A stretch of 16,017 nt of DNA from Pseudomonadota bacterium (GTDB taxonomy: Bacteria; Pseudomonadota; Gammaproteobacteria; Burkholderiales; Burkholderiaceae_B). The notes beneath the pieces were generated by a model that saw only the letters and a list, made by a program, of their open reading frames with translations, ran no database searches and was not told where the DNA came from. Positions 1 to 7,831 of this stretch are shown here, in pieces (position 1 is the stretch's first letter; every line of letters begins with the position of its first letter). The stretch spans positions 1-16,017 of the forward strand of contig JAEYVD010000878.1 of assembly GCA_023432075.1 (NCBI GenBank), in the 5' to 3' direction. The position numbers and the translations under genes are program-made.

Positions 1-1399
1 TGACCTGGTCGATGCCGGTGGCCTGCTCTTCGGAAGCGGCCGAAATCTCGGCCATCAAGCTGGTCACGCGCTGCACGGACTCGACGATCTCGCGCATCGT
101 GGCGCCTGCGTTTTCAACCTGCTCCGACCCCACCCCCACCTTCTGCGCGGAGTCCTCGATGAGCTGCTTGATTTCCTTGGCGGCCGCGGCGCTGCGCTGC
201 GCCAGCGTGCGCACTTCGCTGGCCACGACGGCAAAGCCCTTGCCTTGTTCGCCCGCGCGTGCGGCTTCCACCGCCGCGTTGAGCGCCAGGATGTTGGTCT
301 GGAACGCGATGCCGTCGATCACGCCCACGATGTCGGCGATGCGCGACGAGCTGCCCGAAATGGCGCGCATGGTCTCGACCACGCTGGAGACGGCCTGGCC
401 GCCGCGCTGCGCGACGGCTTCGGACGCGGCCACCATGCGGTTGGCTTCGCGCGCCGTGTCGGCGTTCTGCTTCACGGTGGTGGCCAGCTCTTCCATGCTG
501 GCCGCGGTTTCCTCGAGCGAGGCGGCCTGCTCTTCGGTGCGGCTGGAAAGATCGGTGTTGCCGGAGGAGATCTCGCGCGCGCCGACGTTGATTTCGTCGA
601 CACCGCGGCGAACGGCGGACACGGTGCGCACCAGGCTGTCCTGCATGCCCTTGAGCGCGCTGAGCAGCGCGCCGATTTCGTTTTTGCCGAAGTCGGCGAC
701 GCGGCGCGTCAGGTCGCCTTCGGCGATGCGGCGAAAGACCTCGCCGGCCTCGACCAGCGGGCGCACGATCATGCGGCGGATCAGCACGTGCGCGCCCACG
801 GCCACCAGCAGGCCCAGCGCAAGAATACCGGCGAGCAGCCCGGTGAACAGCGAGTTGAACATGGAGATTTCGTCCATGACGGTCTGGCCGGTTGCCTCGG
901 CGCGCTGGACGAACGCATCGCGCTCGCTCACCAGGCGCTCTTGCACCGACTGCGTGCCTTGCTTGAAGTAGGCGTCCATGTCGCCGGCCTCAAGCACACG
1001 GCCCACGTTCTGCAGGTTGGTGCTGAGCTTGGTGTAGGCGTCGATGATGGCGGCCGATTCCGCTTTTTCCTCGGCGGTCAGACCGCTGGAAAAGCCCTGG
1101 AAGGCGCGGTCGGCCGACACGATGCGCTGGCGCGCCGCGACGAGCGAGGTCTTGTCGTCGGTATTGCCCTGCGCGACGCGGGTGGCGTAGCGGCTGAGGT
1201 CGGTACGGGCCGCGACCAGCGACAGCGAAGCGGCGTTCACCGCGTTGACCTGCTGTTGCGACAGGCGGTAGAGCTGCGCGACATCCTGGTTGGTCTGACG
1301 CAGGGCGGCAAAGCCCATTGCGCCAATCACCAGCTGGAAGGTGAAAAAGATCGCGATGATTCCCAATAGCACCGTCGCGATGCGTGTGTTCCTGAACAT
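1..1399 (-). CDS. Methyl-accepting chemotaxis protein (partial, C-terminus beyond window)
   Basis: Inner-membrane chemoreceptor that senses periplasmic ligands and controls CheA/CheW. The first 466 residues are visible; the frame runs off the left edge. In order: a short cytoplasmic start (MFRNTR), TM1 about 9-31, a periplasmic helical sensor domain about 33-183 (four-helix TarH-like length), TM2 about 184-207, a HAMP domain about 208-262 ([19 protein letters not shown]), a methylation helix about 286-305 ([20 protein letters not shown]), and the hairpin tip near 363-395 ([20 protein letters not shown]). A second methylation-type segment ([12 protein letters not shown]) lies at the window edge. 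The ATG at 1399 is chosen because GGAG stands about 8 bases upstream and the first transmembrane helix follows at once. It lies on the same strand as lolB, about 230 bases downstream of it, and a candidate promoter sits in the gap, so it is probably its own unit. The ligand cannot be inferred. Whether it ends in a CheR/CheB-tethering pentapeptide cannot be seen. Confidence 0.95.
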   Translation of the reverse strand, partial: MFRNTRIATVLLGIIAIFFTFQLVIGAMGFAALRQTNQDVAQLYRLSQQQVNAVNAASLSLVAARTDLSRYATRVAQGNTDDKTSLVAARQRIVSADRAFQGFSSGLTAEEKAESAAIIDAYTKLSTNLQNVGRVLEAGDMDAYFKQGTQSVQERLVSERDAFVQRAEATGQTVMDEISMFNSLFTGLLAGILALGLLVAVGAHVLIRRMIVRPLVEAGEVFRRIAEGDLTRRVADFGKNEIGALLSALKGMQDSLVRTVSAVRRGVDEINVGAREISSGNTDLSSRTEEQAASLEETAASMEELATTVKQNADTAREANRMVAASEAVAQRGGQAVSSVVETMRAISGSSSRIADIVGVIDGIAFQTNILALNAAVEAARAGEQGKGFAVVASEVRTLAQRSAAAAKEIKQLIEDSAQKVGVGSEQVENAGATMREIVESVQRVTSLMAEISAASEEQATGIDQV

Positions 1400-1484
1400 G
1401 GACATTCTCCAAAAGGGTGGGCGGCAGACTCGCGTCGACCCCGATTGCTGCTGCGCGTAAGAACCTCGCGCGAACGCAGGGAGA

Positions 1485-1512
1485 ATTATTCAGTCAAGTC
1501 AATATATTTCAA
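1485..1512 (-). promoter_or_regulatory. Candidate sigma70-type promoter for the chemoreceptor gene
   Basis: Read on the minus strand, TTGAAA (1512-1507) is followed after 16 bases by AATAAT (1490-1485). This is an AT-rich island in an otherwise GC-rich gap and leaves a leader of roughly 80 bases before the ATG at 1399. No sigma28-type flagellar promoter (TAAA-N15-GCCGATAA) was found in the same gap. The assignment is by eye and overlapping alternatives such as TTGACT exist. Confidence 0.35.
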
Positions 1513-1606
1513 GCGGTAACACACCCCGAATTGCGGCGCTTATTCGCTCGATTGGAAATTGAGGGGCGTGATAGGGGTTAACCCGTATTCGACGACGCTG
1601 AATGCG

Positions 1607-1630
1607 CCGTGCGGCCGCCACGCCGCACGG
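1607..1630 (-). terminator. Inverted repeat just after lolB, possible terminator
   Basis: A perfect 9-bp stem (CCGTGCGGC / GCCGCACGG) with a 6-base loop begins 2 bases past the lolB stop codon. The position is right for a transcript end and would separate lolB from the chemoreceptor gene. No T-run follows on the minus strand, so it is either a weak or Rho-assisted terminator or an mRNA 3'-end stabiliser. Confidence 0.4.
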
Positions 1631-1632
1631 GA

Positions 1633-2235
1633 TCAGGATTGATTGACGACCAGGCGCACGAGGATCCGGCGGCCCGGTTCCTGACGTTCCAGCACGAGAA
1701 GCTGAGGACCCTTGTCGTCGTAGCGGGAGAGGTTGGCGCGCCAGCCGCCCTGCTCGAAGGCGATGGGGCGGCCCAATTCGTCGCGCTTCACGTCGGTGGC
1801 CTGCGGCTCGGCAGCCAGCTTGCCGCGCAGCCAGTCGCGCAGGCCCGACACGGGCATGCTGCTGCCCAGGGCGTCTTCGGCCAGCGCATCGGGGTTGTCG
1901 GCAACGAGGCGGGTGCCGTCGGCCTTGGTGAGGCTGGCGGCGCCGGGCCGGCCTTCCACACGGGCTTCGGTCGAACCCAGCGGGTTGGTCAGGTCCAGCA
2001 CATAGCGCCGCCCATCGTCGGACCAGGAGAAGCCGCCCTGCACCGCATTCTGTTTGCCGCCTTCTTCGTTGACGGTGATGGCAAAGCGGCCGATGCGCGA
2101 GAACGCGTCGGCGCTAGCGCCTTCGATGGGCTTGGGCAAGGACGTGCAGGCGGCAAGCGTGAAGGCAAGCAGCGCCAGCGCCAACCAGCGCAGGCCGGAC
2201 GCCGCGCCGCGAAATCCTGCAAAGGCTGCCGTCAC
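1633..2235 (-). CDS. lolB: Outer-membrane lipoprotein receptor LolB
   Basis: LolB takes lipoproteins from the periplasmic chaperone LolA and inserts them into the outer membrane. The product is 200 aa, the usual family length. A signal sequence (hydrophobic core about 15-29, RWLALALLAFTLAAC) ends in a lipobox with the lipidated cysteine at C30. Residue 31 is Thr, not Asp, consistent with outer-membrane sorting. The mature part carries the LolB pattern: an early FSRIGRFAITV strand, GGFSWSDDGRRYVLDLTNPLG, and a late GWRANLSRYD region. The start is a GTG at 2235-2233 that overlaps the TGA of the upstream TPR gene as GTGA, pointing to translational coupling. In many betaproteobacteria lolB follows a TPR gene, as here, and is itself followed by ispE; in this window a chemoreceptor gene follows instead. 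Family assignment is firm. Confidence 0.92.
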   Translation of the reverse strand: MTAAFAGFRGAASGLRWLALALLAFTLAACTSLPKPIEGASADAFSRIGRFAITVNEEGGKQNAVQGGFSWSDDGRRYVLDLTNPLGSTEARVEGRPGAASLTKADGTRLVADNPDALAEDALGSSMPVSGLRDWLRGKLAAEPQATDVKRDELGRPIAFEQGGWRANLSRYDDKGPQLLVLERQEPGRRILVRLVVNQS

Positions 2236-4055
2236 AGATTGACCCCCAGACGCTTCACGACGTCCTGGACCGTCTTGTTCTTGGGATCCTTCTGCAACGC
2301 GGCGCGCAGCAGGTCCGTGGCCTGATCGCGCTTGCCCTGCGCCCAGAGCACCTCGGCCAGATGGGCCGCGATGTCGGCTTCGGGACGCACGTTGTAGGCG
2401 CGGCGCAGATAGTCGGCCGCCGCAATGGTGTCGCCCATGCGGAACTTGACCCAGCCCATGCTATCGAGGATGAACGGATCGTTGGGCGAGAGCTCCAGCG
2501 CCTGCGTGATGAGGTCGAGGGCTTCGGGCAGGCGCTGGTTGTGGTCGGCCAGCGTGTATCCCAGTGCGTTGTACGCATGGGCATGGTCCGGATCCAGCGC
2601 GATGACCTGACGCAGCATGCGTTCCAGGTCGGCCAGACGGTTCTGGCGTTCGTACAGCATCGCCAGTTCGTATTTGATCTCGACCGTGTCCGGCAACGCC
2701 TGGTCCGCGGCTTCCAGGGCCGCGACCGCCTGACCGATGCGGTCGGCGTCGCGCAGGATCTGCGCCTTGGTCAGCGCGCCCAGGGCGCGTTCTTCTTCGT
2801 CCTGCGGCCCGGCCGAGTCGATCATGGCCAGCGCGTCGTCCACGCGGCCGCTCTTGGCCCGCAGCGCGGCCTGGCGCATGCGCACGGAATAACGCAGCGT
2901 GGGGTCGTCGATGCGGCCGAGTTCGGCGATGGCTTCGTCGTAGCGGCCCTGGTCTTCGGCGATGCGCGCAAGCAGCACGTGCGCATCGGCGGCAGCCGCC
3001 CCGGCGTCGGTGGCGCCGGGCACCGTGGCCCGCTGGCGCTGGTTCTGGACGTCCAGGTACTGCTGCAGCAGGGACTTGGCCTGGGCGAGCTGTCCGGACT
3101 TGTAGGCCAGTTGGGCCTGCATGAAGAGCAGGTCGAAATCCTCGGGCGAACGGCGCGACATGGCCTGAAGCTCGGCCAGGGCGCCGTCGTAGTCGCCGCT
3201 GTCGGCCAGCTGGCCCGCCAGCATCAGGCGGACCTTGCGCGCGCCAGGATTGCGGTTGATGAAGGCGCGGGCCTCGGTCTGCGCGCGCTTGGGATCGACC
3301 TTGGAGCCGTACTCCAGCACGCGCTGGGCGGCGCCTTCGGATTTGGGATCGGCCGCCAGCGCGGCGCGGGATTCCTGGGCGGCGCGCTCGTAGTCGCCGG
3401 CGGCGGAGGCCACGTCGGCCAACGCCAGATGCGCGGCGGGCAGCTTGCGCACGCTGTCGCTCAGGGATTCGTCCAGGATGCGCAACGCAAGGCGGCGGTC
3501 GTTCAGACGGCTGAGCACGGCAAGCGCCTGACCGATGGCGGCCGGCTTGTCGCGCGAGGAATCGATGCGTTTGCGCAGCGCTTGGGCTAGACCCTTCGTC
3601 TGGCCATTGGCGGCGGCCAGCGCCAGTTCGGTGGAGCTGGCTTCGATGTCGTTGGGCGCCAGGCGAGCCCAGACGCGAGCTGCATCCAGGGCGCCAGGCA
3701 GATTGCCCCCGGCCAGCTGGAACTCGAGGCCGCGGCGGGCAAGGCGGGGATCGCCGGTGTCCCGGGCCAGACCGACCATGGTGGTGGCGGCCGTGCCGTA
3801 CATACCGCGCTGGGCGGCGATCTCGGAAGCCAGTACGCGGTAGAAGATATCGCCGGTCAGCGACACATAAGGCAGTTGACCTGGGCGCAGGCGGATGACT
3901 TCGGTTTCAGGCTGGCGGCTCTGGGGAGCCATCCGGGGACCCGTCGCGTCACGCGTCCGGCCGTCGGCGGCCTGGGCCGGCGGGGCCATGATTGCTGCCA
4001 GCGCAAGCCCCAACGCGGCGATCCCGATATTCATTTGTTTAAAAGACGACTTCAC
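2232..4055 (-). CDS. Secreted tetratricopeptide-repeat protein
   Basis: Periplasmic or envelope TPR protein of the type found upstream of lolB in betaproteobacteria; its exact role is unknown, and a scaffold role linked to outer-membrane lipoprotein handling is only an inference from context. From the GTG at 4055 it is 607 aa. Residues 1-29 form a signal peptide with lysines at 2 and 6, a hydrophobic core (IGIAALGLALAAIM) and an AQA/AD cleavage site. The rest is helical repeats, clearest in the last 150 residues: segments starting YELAMLYERQ, AYNALGYTLADH, ILDSMGWVKFRMGD and IAAHLAEVLWAQGK, about 34 residues apart. The next in-frame ATG, at 4034, would give a signal peptide with no basic residue, so GTG 4055 is preferred. 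In-frame ATGs further upstream would overlap mutM and are unlikely. It overlaps lolB by 4 bases. Confidence 0.85.
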   Translation of the reverse strand: MKSSFKQMNIGIAALGLALAAIMAPPAQAADGRTRDATGPRMAPQSRQPETEVIRLRPGQLPYVSLTGDIFYRVLASEIAAQRGMYGTAATTMVGLARDTGDPRLARRGLEFQLAGGNLPGALDAARVWARLAPNDIEASSTELALAAANGQTKGLAQALRKRIDSSRDKPAAIGQALAVLSRLNDRRLALRILDESLSDSVRKLPAAHLALADVASAAGDYERAAQESRAALAADPKSEGAAQRVLEYGSKVDPKRAQTEARAFINRNPGARKVRLMLAGQLADSGDYDGALAELQAMSRRSPEDFDLLFMQAQLAYKSGQLAQAKSLLQQYLDVQNQRQRATVPGATDAGAAAADAHVLLARIAEDQGRYDEAIAELGRIDDPTLRYSVRMRQAALRAKSGRVDDALAMIDSAGPQDEEERALGALTKAQILRDADRIGQAVAALEAADQALPDTVEIKYELAMLYERQNRLADLERMLRQVIALDPDHAHAYNALGYTLADHNQRLPEALDLITQALELSPNDPFILDSMGWVKFRMGDTIAAADYLRRAYNVRPEADIAAHLAEVLWAQGKRDQATDLLRAALQKDPKNKTVQDVVKRLGVNL

Positions 4056-4116
4056 GCGGCCCGTCCGGTTGATGGCACAATCTTCGTACACGCAATTGAT
4101 GATCTTACACTGGCTC

Positions 4117-4944
4117 ATGCCGGAACTGCCTGAAGTCGAAACCACGCGCCGAGGAATCGACGCCATCATCACCGGCCAGACGCTGTCGCGACTGGTCGTT
4201 CACGAACCCCGCATGCGTTGGCCCATCCCGCCGGAGCTGCCGTCCCTGATCGGCGGACGCACCGTGCTGGAATGCGCGCGGCGCGGCAAGTACCTGCTCC
4301 TGCGCTTCGAACATGGCACCCAGATCGTGCATCTGGGCATGTCGGGCTCCCTGCGCAGCGTGCCGCCGGGTGAATTCCTGCGCAAGCACGACCATGTCGA
4401 ATGGATCTTCGACGGCGCGGTCCTGCGCCTGCACGATCCGCGCCGCTTCGGCGCCGTGCTGTGGCACGACGACGCCGATGGCCCCCTGGAAGCCCACCCG
4501 CTGCTGGCCAAGCTGGGCATCGAACCCTTCGACCCCCGCTTTGACGGCGCCTGGCTCCACCGGCACTTCAAGAACCACGGCGCCGCGATCAAGCAGGTGC
4601 TGCTGGCCGGCATGGCGGTCGTGGGGGTGGGCAACATCTACGCGTCGGAAAGCCTCTTTCGCGCGCGCATCAACCCGAAGACCCCGGCCAACAAGCTGTC
4701 GCTGGCCCGTTGCGAGCGCCTGGCCGACATGGTGCGGGCCACGCTGGCCGACGCCCTCACCTCCGGCGGCAGCACGCTGCGCGACTACGTGGGCGCCAGC
4801 GGCGAACCGGGCGCCTACTTTGAAATCCACGCGGCCGAGTACGAGCGCGAAGGGCTGCCGTGCCGGGTCTGCGGCACGCCGATCCGCCGCTTTGTCCAGG
4901 GGCAGCGCGCCACCTACTACTGCCCAAAATGCCAACGGAACTGA
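4117..4944 (+). CDS. mutM: Formamidopyrimidine-DNA glycosylase (Fpg/MutM)
   Basis: Bifunctional base-excision repair enzyme that removes 8-oxoguanine and formamidopyrimidines from DNA and cuts the abasic site by beta,delta-elimination. The 275-aa product matches the family length. The start is fixed by the diagnostic N-terminus MPELPEVETTRRGID: Pro2 (the Schiff-base nucleophile once Met is removed) and Glu3 are catalytic. Lys58 in RRGKYLLLRF is the conserved general acid lysine. The helix-two-turn-helix region contains GVGNIYASESLFRARINP, and the C-terminus is a four-cysteine zinc finger (C-x2-C-x16-C-x2-C) with the essential arginine region (FVQGQR). It is divergent from the TPR gene with 61 bases between starts. 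No convincing Shine-Dalgarno sequence precedes the ATG. All catalytic and zinc residues are present, so it should be active. Confidence 0.97.
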   Translation: MPELPEVETTRRGIDAIITGQTLSRLVVHEPRMRWPIPPELPSLIGGRTVLECARRGKYLLLRFEHGTQIVHLGMSGSLRSVPPGEFLRKHDHVEWIFDGAVLRLHDPRRFGAVLWHDDADGPLEAHPLLAKLGIEPFDPRFDGAWLHRHFKNHGAAIKQVLLAGMAVVGVGNIYASESLFRARINPKTPANKLSLARCERLADMVRATLADALTSGGSTLRDYVGASGEPGAYFEIHAAEYEREGLPCRVCGTPIRRFVQGQRATYYCPKCQRN

Positions 4945-4997
4945 CGCACGCCGGTGCGCGGCCCCAGGCAAAATCACCGTTACAACTCGGGAATTCG

Positions 4998-5041
4998 TTT
5001 ATAGCAAACGTATTGCACGAAAACTAACGCAGGACTATATT
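4998..5041 (+). promoter_or_regulatory. Promoter of the MBL-monooxygenase operon with candidate LysR site
   Basis: TTGCAC (5013-5018) and TATATT (5036-5041) are 17 bases apart, a strong sigma70-type match, about 44 bases before the ATG at 5085. Immediately upstream is TTTATAG (4998-5004), lying within a 5-bp inverted repeat CGTTT-N5-AAACG (4996-5010). The same TTTATAG-spacer-TTGCA order recurs ahead of hmgA, so this is a plausible activator site for the LysR regulator encoded between the two operons. Confidence 0.6.
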
Positions 5042-5084
5042 TCCTTCCACACACCCTATTCCTAGAAAAGTGGAAGGAGCCTCC

Positions 5085-6038
5085 ATGAGCAAGCAATTCG
5101 CCTCGCACGCGGACCTGGACGACAAGGTCGTCTCGTTCGAAAAGCTGTCCGACAACGCCTATGCCTACACAGCCGAAGGCGACCCCAATACGGGCGTGAT
5201 CATCGGCGACGAGGCCGTCATGGTGATCGACACCCAAGCCACGCCGGTGATGGCCGAAGACGTGATCCGCCGCATCCGCGAAGTGACGGACAAGCCCATC
5301 AAGTACATCCTGCTGTCGCACTATCACGCCGTGCGCGTGTTCGGCGCCTCGGCCTACAACGCCCAGGAAATCCTGGCCAGCCGCGACACCTACGACCTGA
5401 TCGCCGAACGCGGCGAGCAGGACAAGGCCAGCGAGATCGGCCGTTTCCCGCGCCTGTTCCGCAACGCCGAGTCGATTCCGCCGGGCCTGGTCTGGCCGAC
5501 CATGACGTTCAAGGGCGAGATGACGGTCAACCTGGGCAACCTGGAAGTCAAGCTGCTGCAGGTCGGCCGCGGCCACACCAAGGGCGACACCATTGCCTGG
5601 CTGCCCGAACAGAAGATCCTGTTCGCGGGCGACCTGGTCGAATACCAGTCCACGCCCTACTGCGGCGACGCCTACTTCCGCGATTGGCCCACCACGCTGG
5701 ACGCGCTGGCCGGCTTTGAAGCCGAAAAGATGGTCCCGGGCCGCGGCCCCGCGCTCAAGAACGCCACCGAAGTGCGCCAGGGCCTGGCTGGCACGCGCGC
5801 CTTCCTGACGGACCTGTACGGCGCCGTGAACCGTGGCGTGGCCGAAGGCAAGGACCTGAAGACGATCTACCGCGAGGTCTACGACTTCATGAAGCCCCGC
5901 TACAGCGACTGGGTGATCTTCGACCACTGCATGCCGTTCGACGTGTCCCGCGCCTACGACGAAGCCACGGGCTACACGCACCCGCGCATCTGGACCGACA
6001 AGCGCGACCTGGAAATGTGGGCGCAGCTGGAAGGCTGA
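5085..6038 (+). CDS. MBL-fold protein with degenerate second metal site
   Basis: Metallo-beta-lactamase-fold protein of 317 aa, first gene of the putative 3-hydroxyphenylacetate operon. ATG 5085 is chosen because AAGGAG lies 5 bases upstream. The fold is shown by GVIIGDEAVMVIDTQ (residues 37-51), SHYHAVR (78-84), GRGHTKGDTIAWLPEQKILF (161-180) and AGDLVE (181-186). The usual HxHxDH motif reads H79-Y-H81-A-V83-R84, and the late PGHG histidine is replaced in PGR220GP. So the three site-1 histidines (79, 81, 164) and the bridging Asp183 remain, while all ligands specific to site 2 (Asp, His, His) are gone. Known MBL hydrolases with two metals need both sites, so this may bind one metal, use another chemistry or be non-catalytic. 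Substrate unknown; a thioester, lactone or ring-fission intermediate is only a guess from context. It has no signal peptide and is likely cytoplasmic. Confidence 0.85.
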   Translation: MSKQFASHADLDDKVVSFEKLSDNAYAYTAEGDPNTGVIIGDEAVMVIDTQATPVMAEDVIRRIREVTDKPIKYILLSHYHAVRVFGASAYNAQEILASRDTYDLIAERGEQDKASEIGRFPRLFRNAESIPPGLVWPTMTFKGEMTVNLGNLEVKLLQVGRGHTKGDTIAWLPEQKILFAGDLVEYQSTPYCGDAYFRDWPTTLDALAGFEAEKMVPGRGPALKNATEVRQGLAGTRAFLTDLYGAVNRGVAEGKDLKTIYREVYDFMKPRYSDWVIFDHCMPFDVSRAYDEATGYTHPRIWTDKRDLEMWAQLEG

Positions 6039-6064
6039 TCCCCCCTGCCTCGACAAGCAAGAAC

Positions 6065-6100
6065 CGGACACGCGCGACCCCTTGCGGCGCAGCGTGTCCG
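6065..6100 (+). repeat. Intercistronic hairpin between MBL and monooxygenase genes
   Basis: A perfect 9-bp inverted repeat (CGGACACGC / GCGTGTCCG) with an 18-base loop fills most of the 96-base gap. There is no T-run after it. It could mark an RNA processing point, protect the upstream message or attenuate transcription into the monooxygenase gene. Confidence 0.45.
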
Positions 6101-6134
6101 CATAACTAGAAAATGACCCACACAGGAGACAACC

Positions 6135-7814
6135 GTGGGAGACATCGACTTTCAGGCGATGGAGTTCGCCTATGAAAAGCACGCGGACCAGACGGCGGCC
6201 AGCCTGGCGCGCCATCAGGTCGTGGTGGTGGGCGCCGGCCCCGTCGGCCTGACGACGGCGCTGGACCTGGCGCGCCAAGGCGTGCACGTGGTGGTGCTGG
6301 ACGACGATTACCGCCTGTCCACCGGATCGCGCGCCATCTGCTTTTCCAAGCGCACGCTGGAAATCTGGGACCGCCTGGGCGTGGGCCAGCGCATGATCGA
6401 CAAGGGCGTGTCGTGGAACGTGGGCAAGGTGTTTTTCCGCGAGCAGGAAGTGTGGCGGTTCGACCTGCTGCCCGAACCCGGCCACCGGCGCCCGGCGTTC
6501 ATCAACCTGCAGCAGTACTACGCCGAAGGGTATCTGTACGAAGCGGCCCGCCAGCAACCCAACATCGAGCTGCGCTGGAAGAACAAGGTCGCCGGCGTCA
6601 TGCAAGGCGACGATGGCGTAACGCTGACCGTGGAGACGCCGGAAGGTCCGTACTCGCTGCATGCCGATTGGCTGATCGCCTGCGACGGCGCGCGCTCGCC
6701 CGTGCGCAAGCTCATCGGCCAGGAAAGCCACGGCCGCATCTTCCGCGACCGGTTCCTGATTGCCGACGTCAAGATGACGGCGGATTTCCCGTCCGAGCGC
6801 TGGTTCTGGTTCGACCCGCCCTTTCACCCCAACCAATCCGTGCTGCTGCACCGGCAGCCCGACAATGTCTGGCGCATCGACTTTCAGCTGGGGTGGAATG
6901 CGGACCCCGTCGAAGCCGTCAAGCCGGAGAACGTGCTGCCCCGCATCCGGGCGCTGCTCGGGCCGGACGCGCAGTTCGACCTGGAATGGATCAGCGTCTA
7001 CACCTTTGCGTGCGAGCGCATGGACAAATTCCGCCACGGCCGTATCGTCTTCGCGGGCGACGCCGCGCATCGCGTGTCGCCGTTCGGCGCCCGCGGCGCC
7101 AACAGCGGCGTGCAGGACGCCGAGAACCTGGCCTGGAAGCTCAAGCTGGTGCTGGCGGGGCTTGCGCCCGACACGCTGATCGACAGCTACAGCGCCGAAC
7201 GCGAGTTCGCCGCCGACGAGAACATCCTGAACTCGTCGCGCGCCACCGACTTCATCACGCCCAAGAGCGAGATCAGCCGCAGCTTCCGCAATGCGGTGCT
7301 GAATCTGGCCAAGGAACATCCGTTTGCGCGGTCGCTGGTGAACAGCGGCCGCTTGTCGCTGCCGGCCACCTACGCCGGTTCGCCGCTGAACACGCCGGAT
7401 GCCGAGGCCTTCACCGGCCGCATGGCGCCGGGCGCGGTGGCCCTGGATGCGCCGGTGCAGATCCGGGGCGAACCGGGCTGGTGGCTGTCGCAGCTGGATG
7501 GCGAGTTCGTGCTGGCGGTGTTCTGCGGCGCCGCGCTGCCGGACCGCGATACGCTGGCCGCGTTGCAGGCGCTACGCATGGCGCCGGTGCCCATCAAGGC
7601 CGTCCTGGTGGCCGATGCGCAGTGCGACGTGACCGCGCTGCCCGCCGCAGTAACCGTGGTGCGCGACAGCGAAGGTTGCCTGGCCAAGCGCTACGACGCG
7701 CAGGCAGGGACCGCCTACCTGATCCGCCCCGATCAGCACGTCGCCGCCCGCTGGCGTGCCTTCGAGCCTGACGCCGTCGCCGCCGCCGTTCATCGCGCGA
7801 CGGGCCGCGCGTGA
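6135..7814 (+). CDS. Class A FAD monooxygenase, MhaA-like (3-hydroxyphenylacetate 6-hydroxylase candidate)
   Basis: Single-component flavoprotein aromatic hydroxylase of 559 aa. The Rossmann motif GAGPVG is at 33-38, the DG motif (CDGARSPVRKLIG) at 183-195 and the GD motif (FAGDAAHRVSPFGARGANSG) starts at 306, the standard order of the PHBH/phenol hydroxylase group. The last 130 or so residues form the thioredoxin-like C-terminal domain of the larger members, ending in a YLIRPDQHVAARWR segment. GTG 6135 is used because AGGAG is about 6 bases upstream. Neighbours decide the substrate: a 66-aa gene overlaps or abuts it, and hmgA and fahA lie nearby, as expected for the MhaA/MhaB system described in Pseudomonas putida that hydroxylates 3-hydroxyphenylacetate to homogentisate. 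MhpA-type 3-(3-hydroxyphenyl)propionate hydroxylase is the main alternative, but no meta-cleavage genes are present. Class is firm, substrate is inferred. Confidence 0.88.
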   Translation: MGDIDFQAMEFAYEKHADQTAASLARHQVVVVGAGPVGLTTALDLARQGVHVVVLDDDYRLSTGSRAICFSKRTLEIWDRLGVGQRMIDKGVSWNVGKVFFREQEVWRFDLLPEPGHRRPAFINLQQYYAEGYLYEAARQQPNIELRWKNKVAGVMQGDDGVTLTVETPEGPYSLHADWLIACDGARSPVRKLIGQESHGRIFRDRFLIADVKMTADFPSERWFWFDPPFHPNQSVLLHRQPDNVWRIDFQLGWNADPVEAVKPENVLPRIRALLGPDAQFDLEWISVYTFACERMDKFRHGRIVFAGDAAHRVSPFGARGANSGVQDAENLAWKLKLVLAGLAPDTLIDSYSAEREFAADENILNSSRATDFITPKSEISRSFRNAVLNLAKEHPFARSLVNSGRLSLPATYAGSPLNTPDAEAFTGRMAPGAVALDAPVQIRGEPGWWLSQLDGEFVLAVFCGAALPDRDTLAALQALRMAPVPIKAVLVADAQCDVTALPAAVTVVRDSEGCLAKRYDAQAGTAYLIRPDQHVAARWRAFEPDAVAAAVHRATGRA

Positions 7815-7831
7815 TTTCAGAGGTTATCCCC

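Noticed and set aside
245..1369. Long plus-strand frame across the chemoreceptor gene
   Set aside because: The minus strand carries unmistakable HAMP and signalling-hairpin sequence; the plus-strand product is a repetitive shadow without motifs.
1575..1584. Palindrome GGGTTAACCC upstream of the chemoreceptor promoter
   Set aside because: A single 10-bp palindrome with no second copy or known matching regulator; too little to call an operator.
4056..4172. Upstream in-frame ATG starts for the TPR protein
   Set aside because: They overlap the mutM start codon and coding region and would place 39 non-signal residues in front of a good signal peptide.
4945..4958. Small inverted repeat CGCAC-GCCG-GTGCG directly after mutM, considered as its terminator
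   Set aside because: Only a 5-bp stem and no T-run; not enough to support a terminator call.
4980..7319. A 779-codon open frame on the minus strand, antisense to the MBL and monooxygenase genes
   Set aside because: It lies opposite two well-recognised genes, its protein is a His/Val/Gly/Arg/Asp-rich composition typical of the complement of GC-biased codons, and it shows no family motif.
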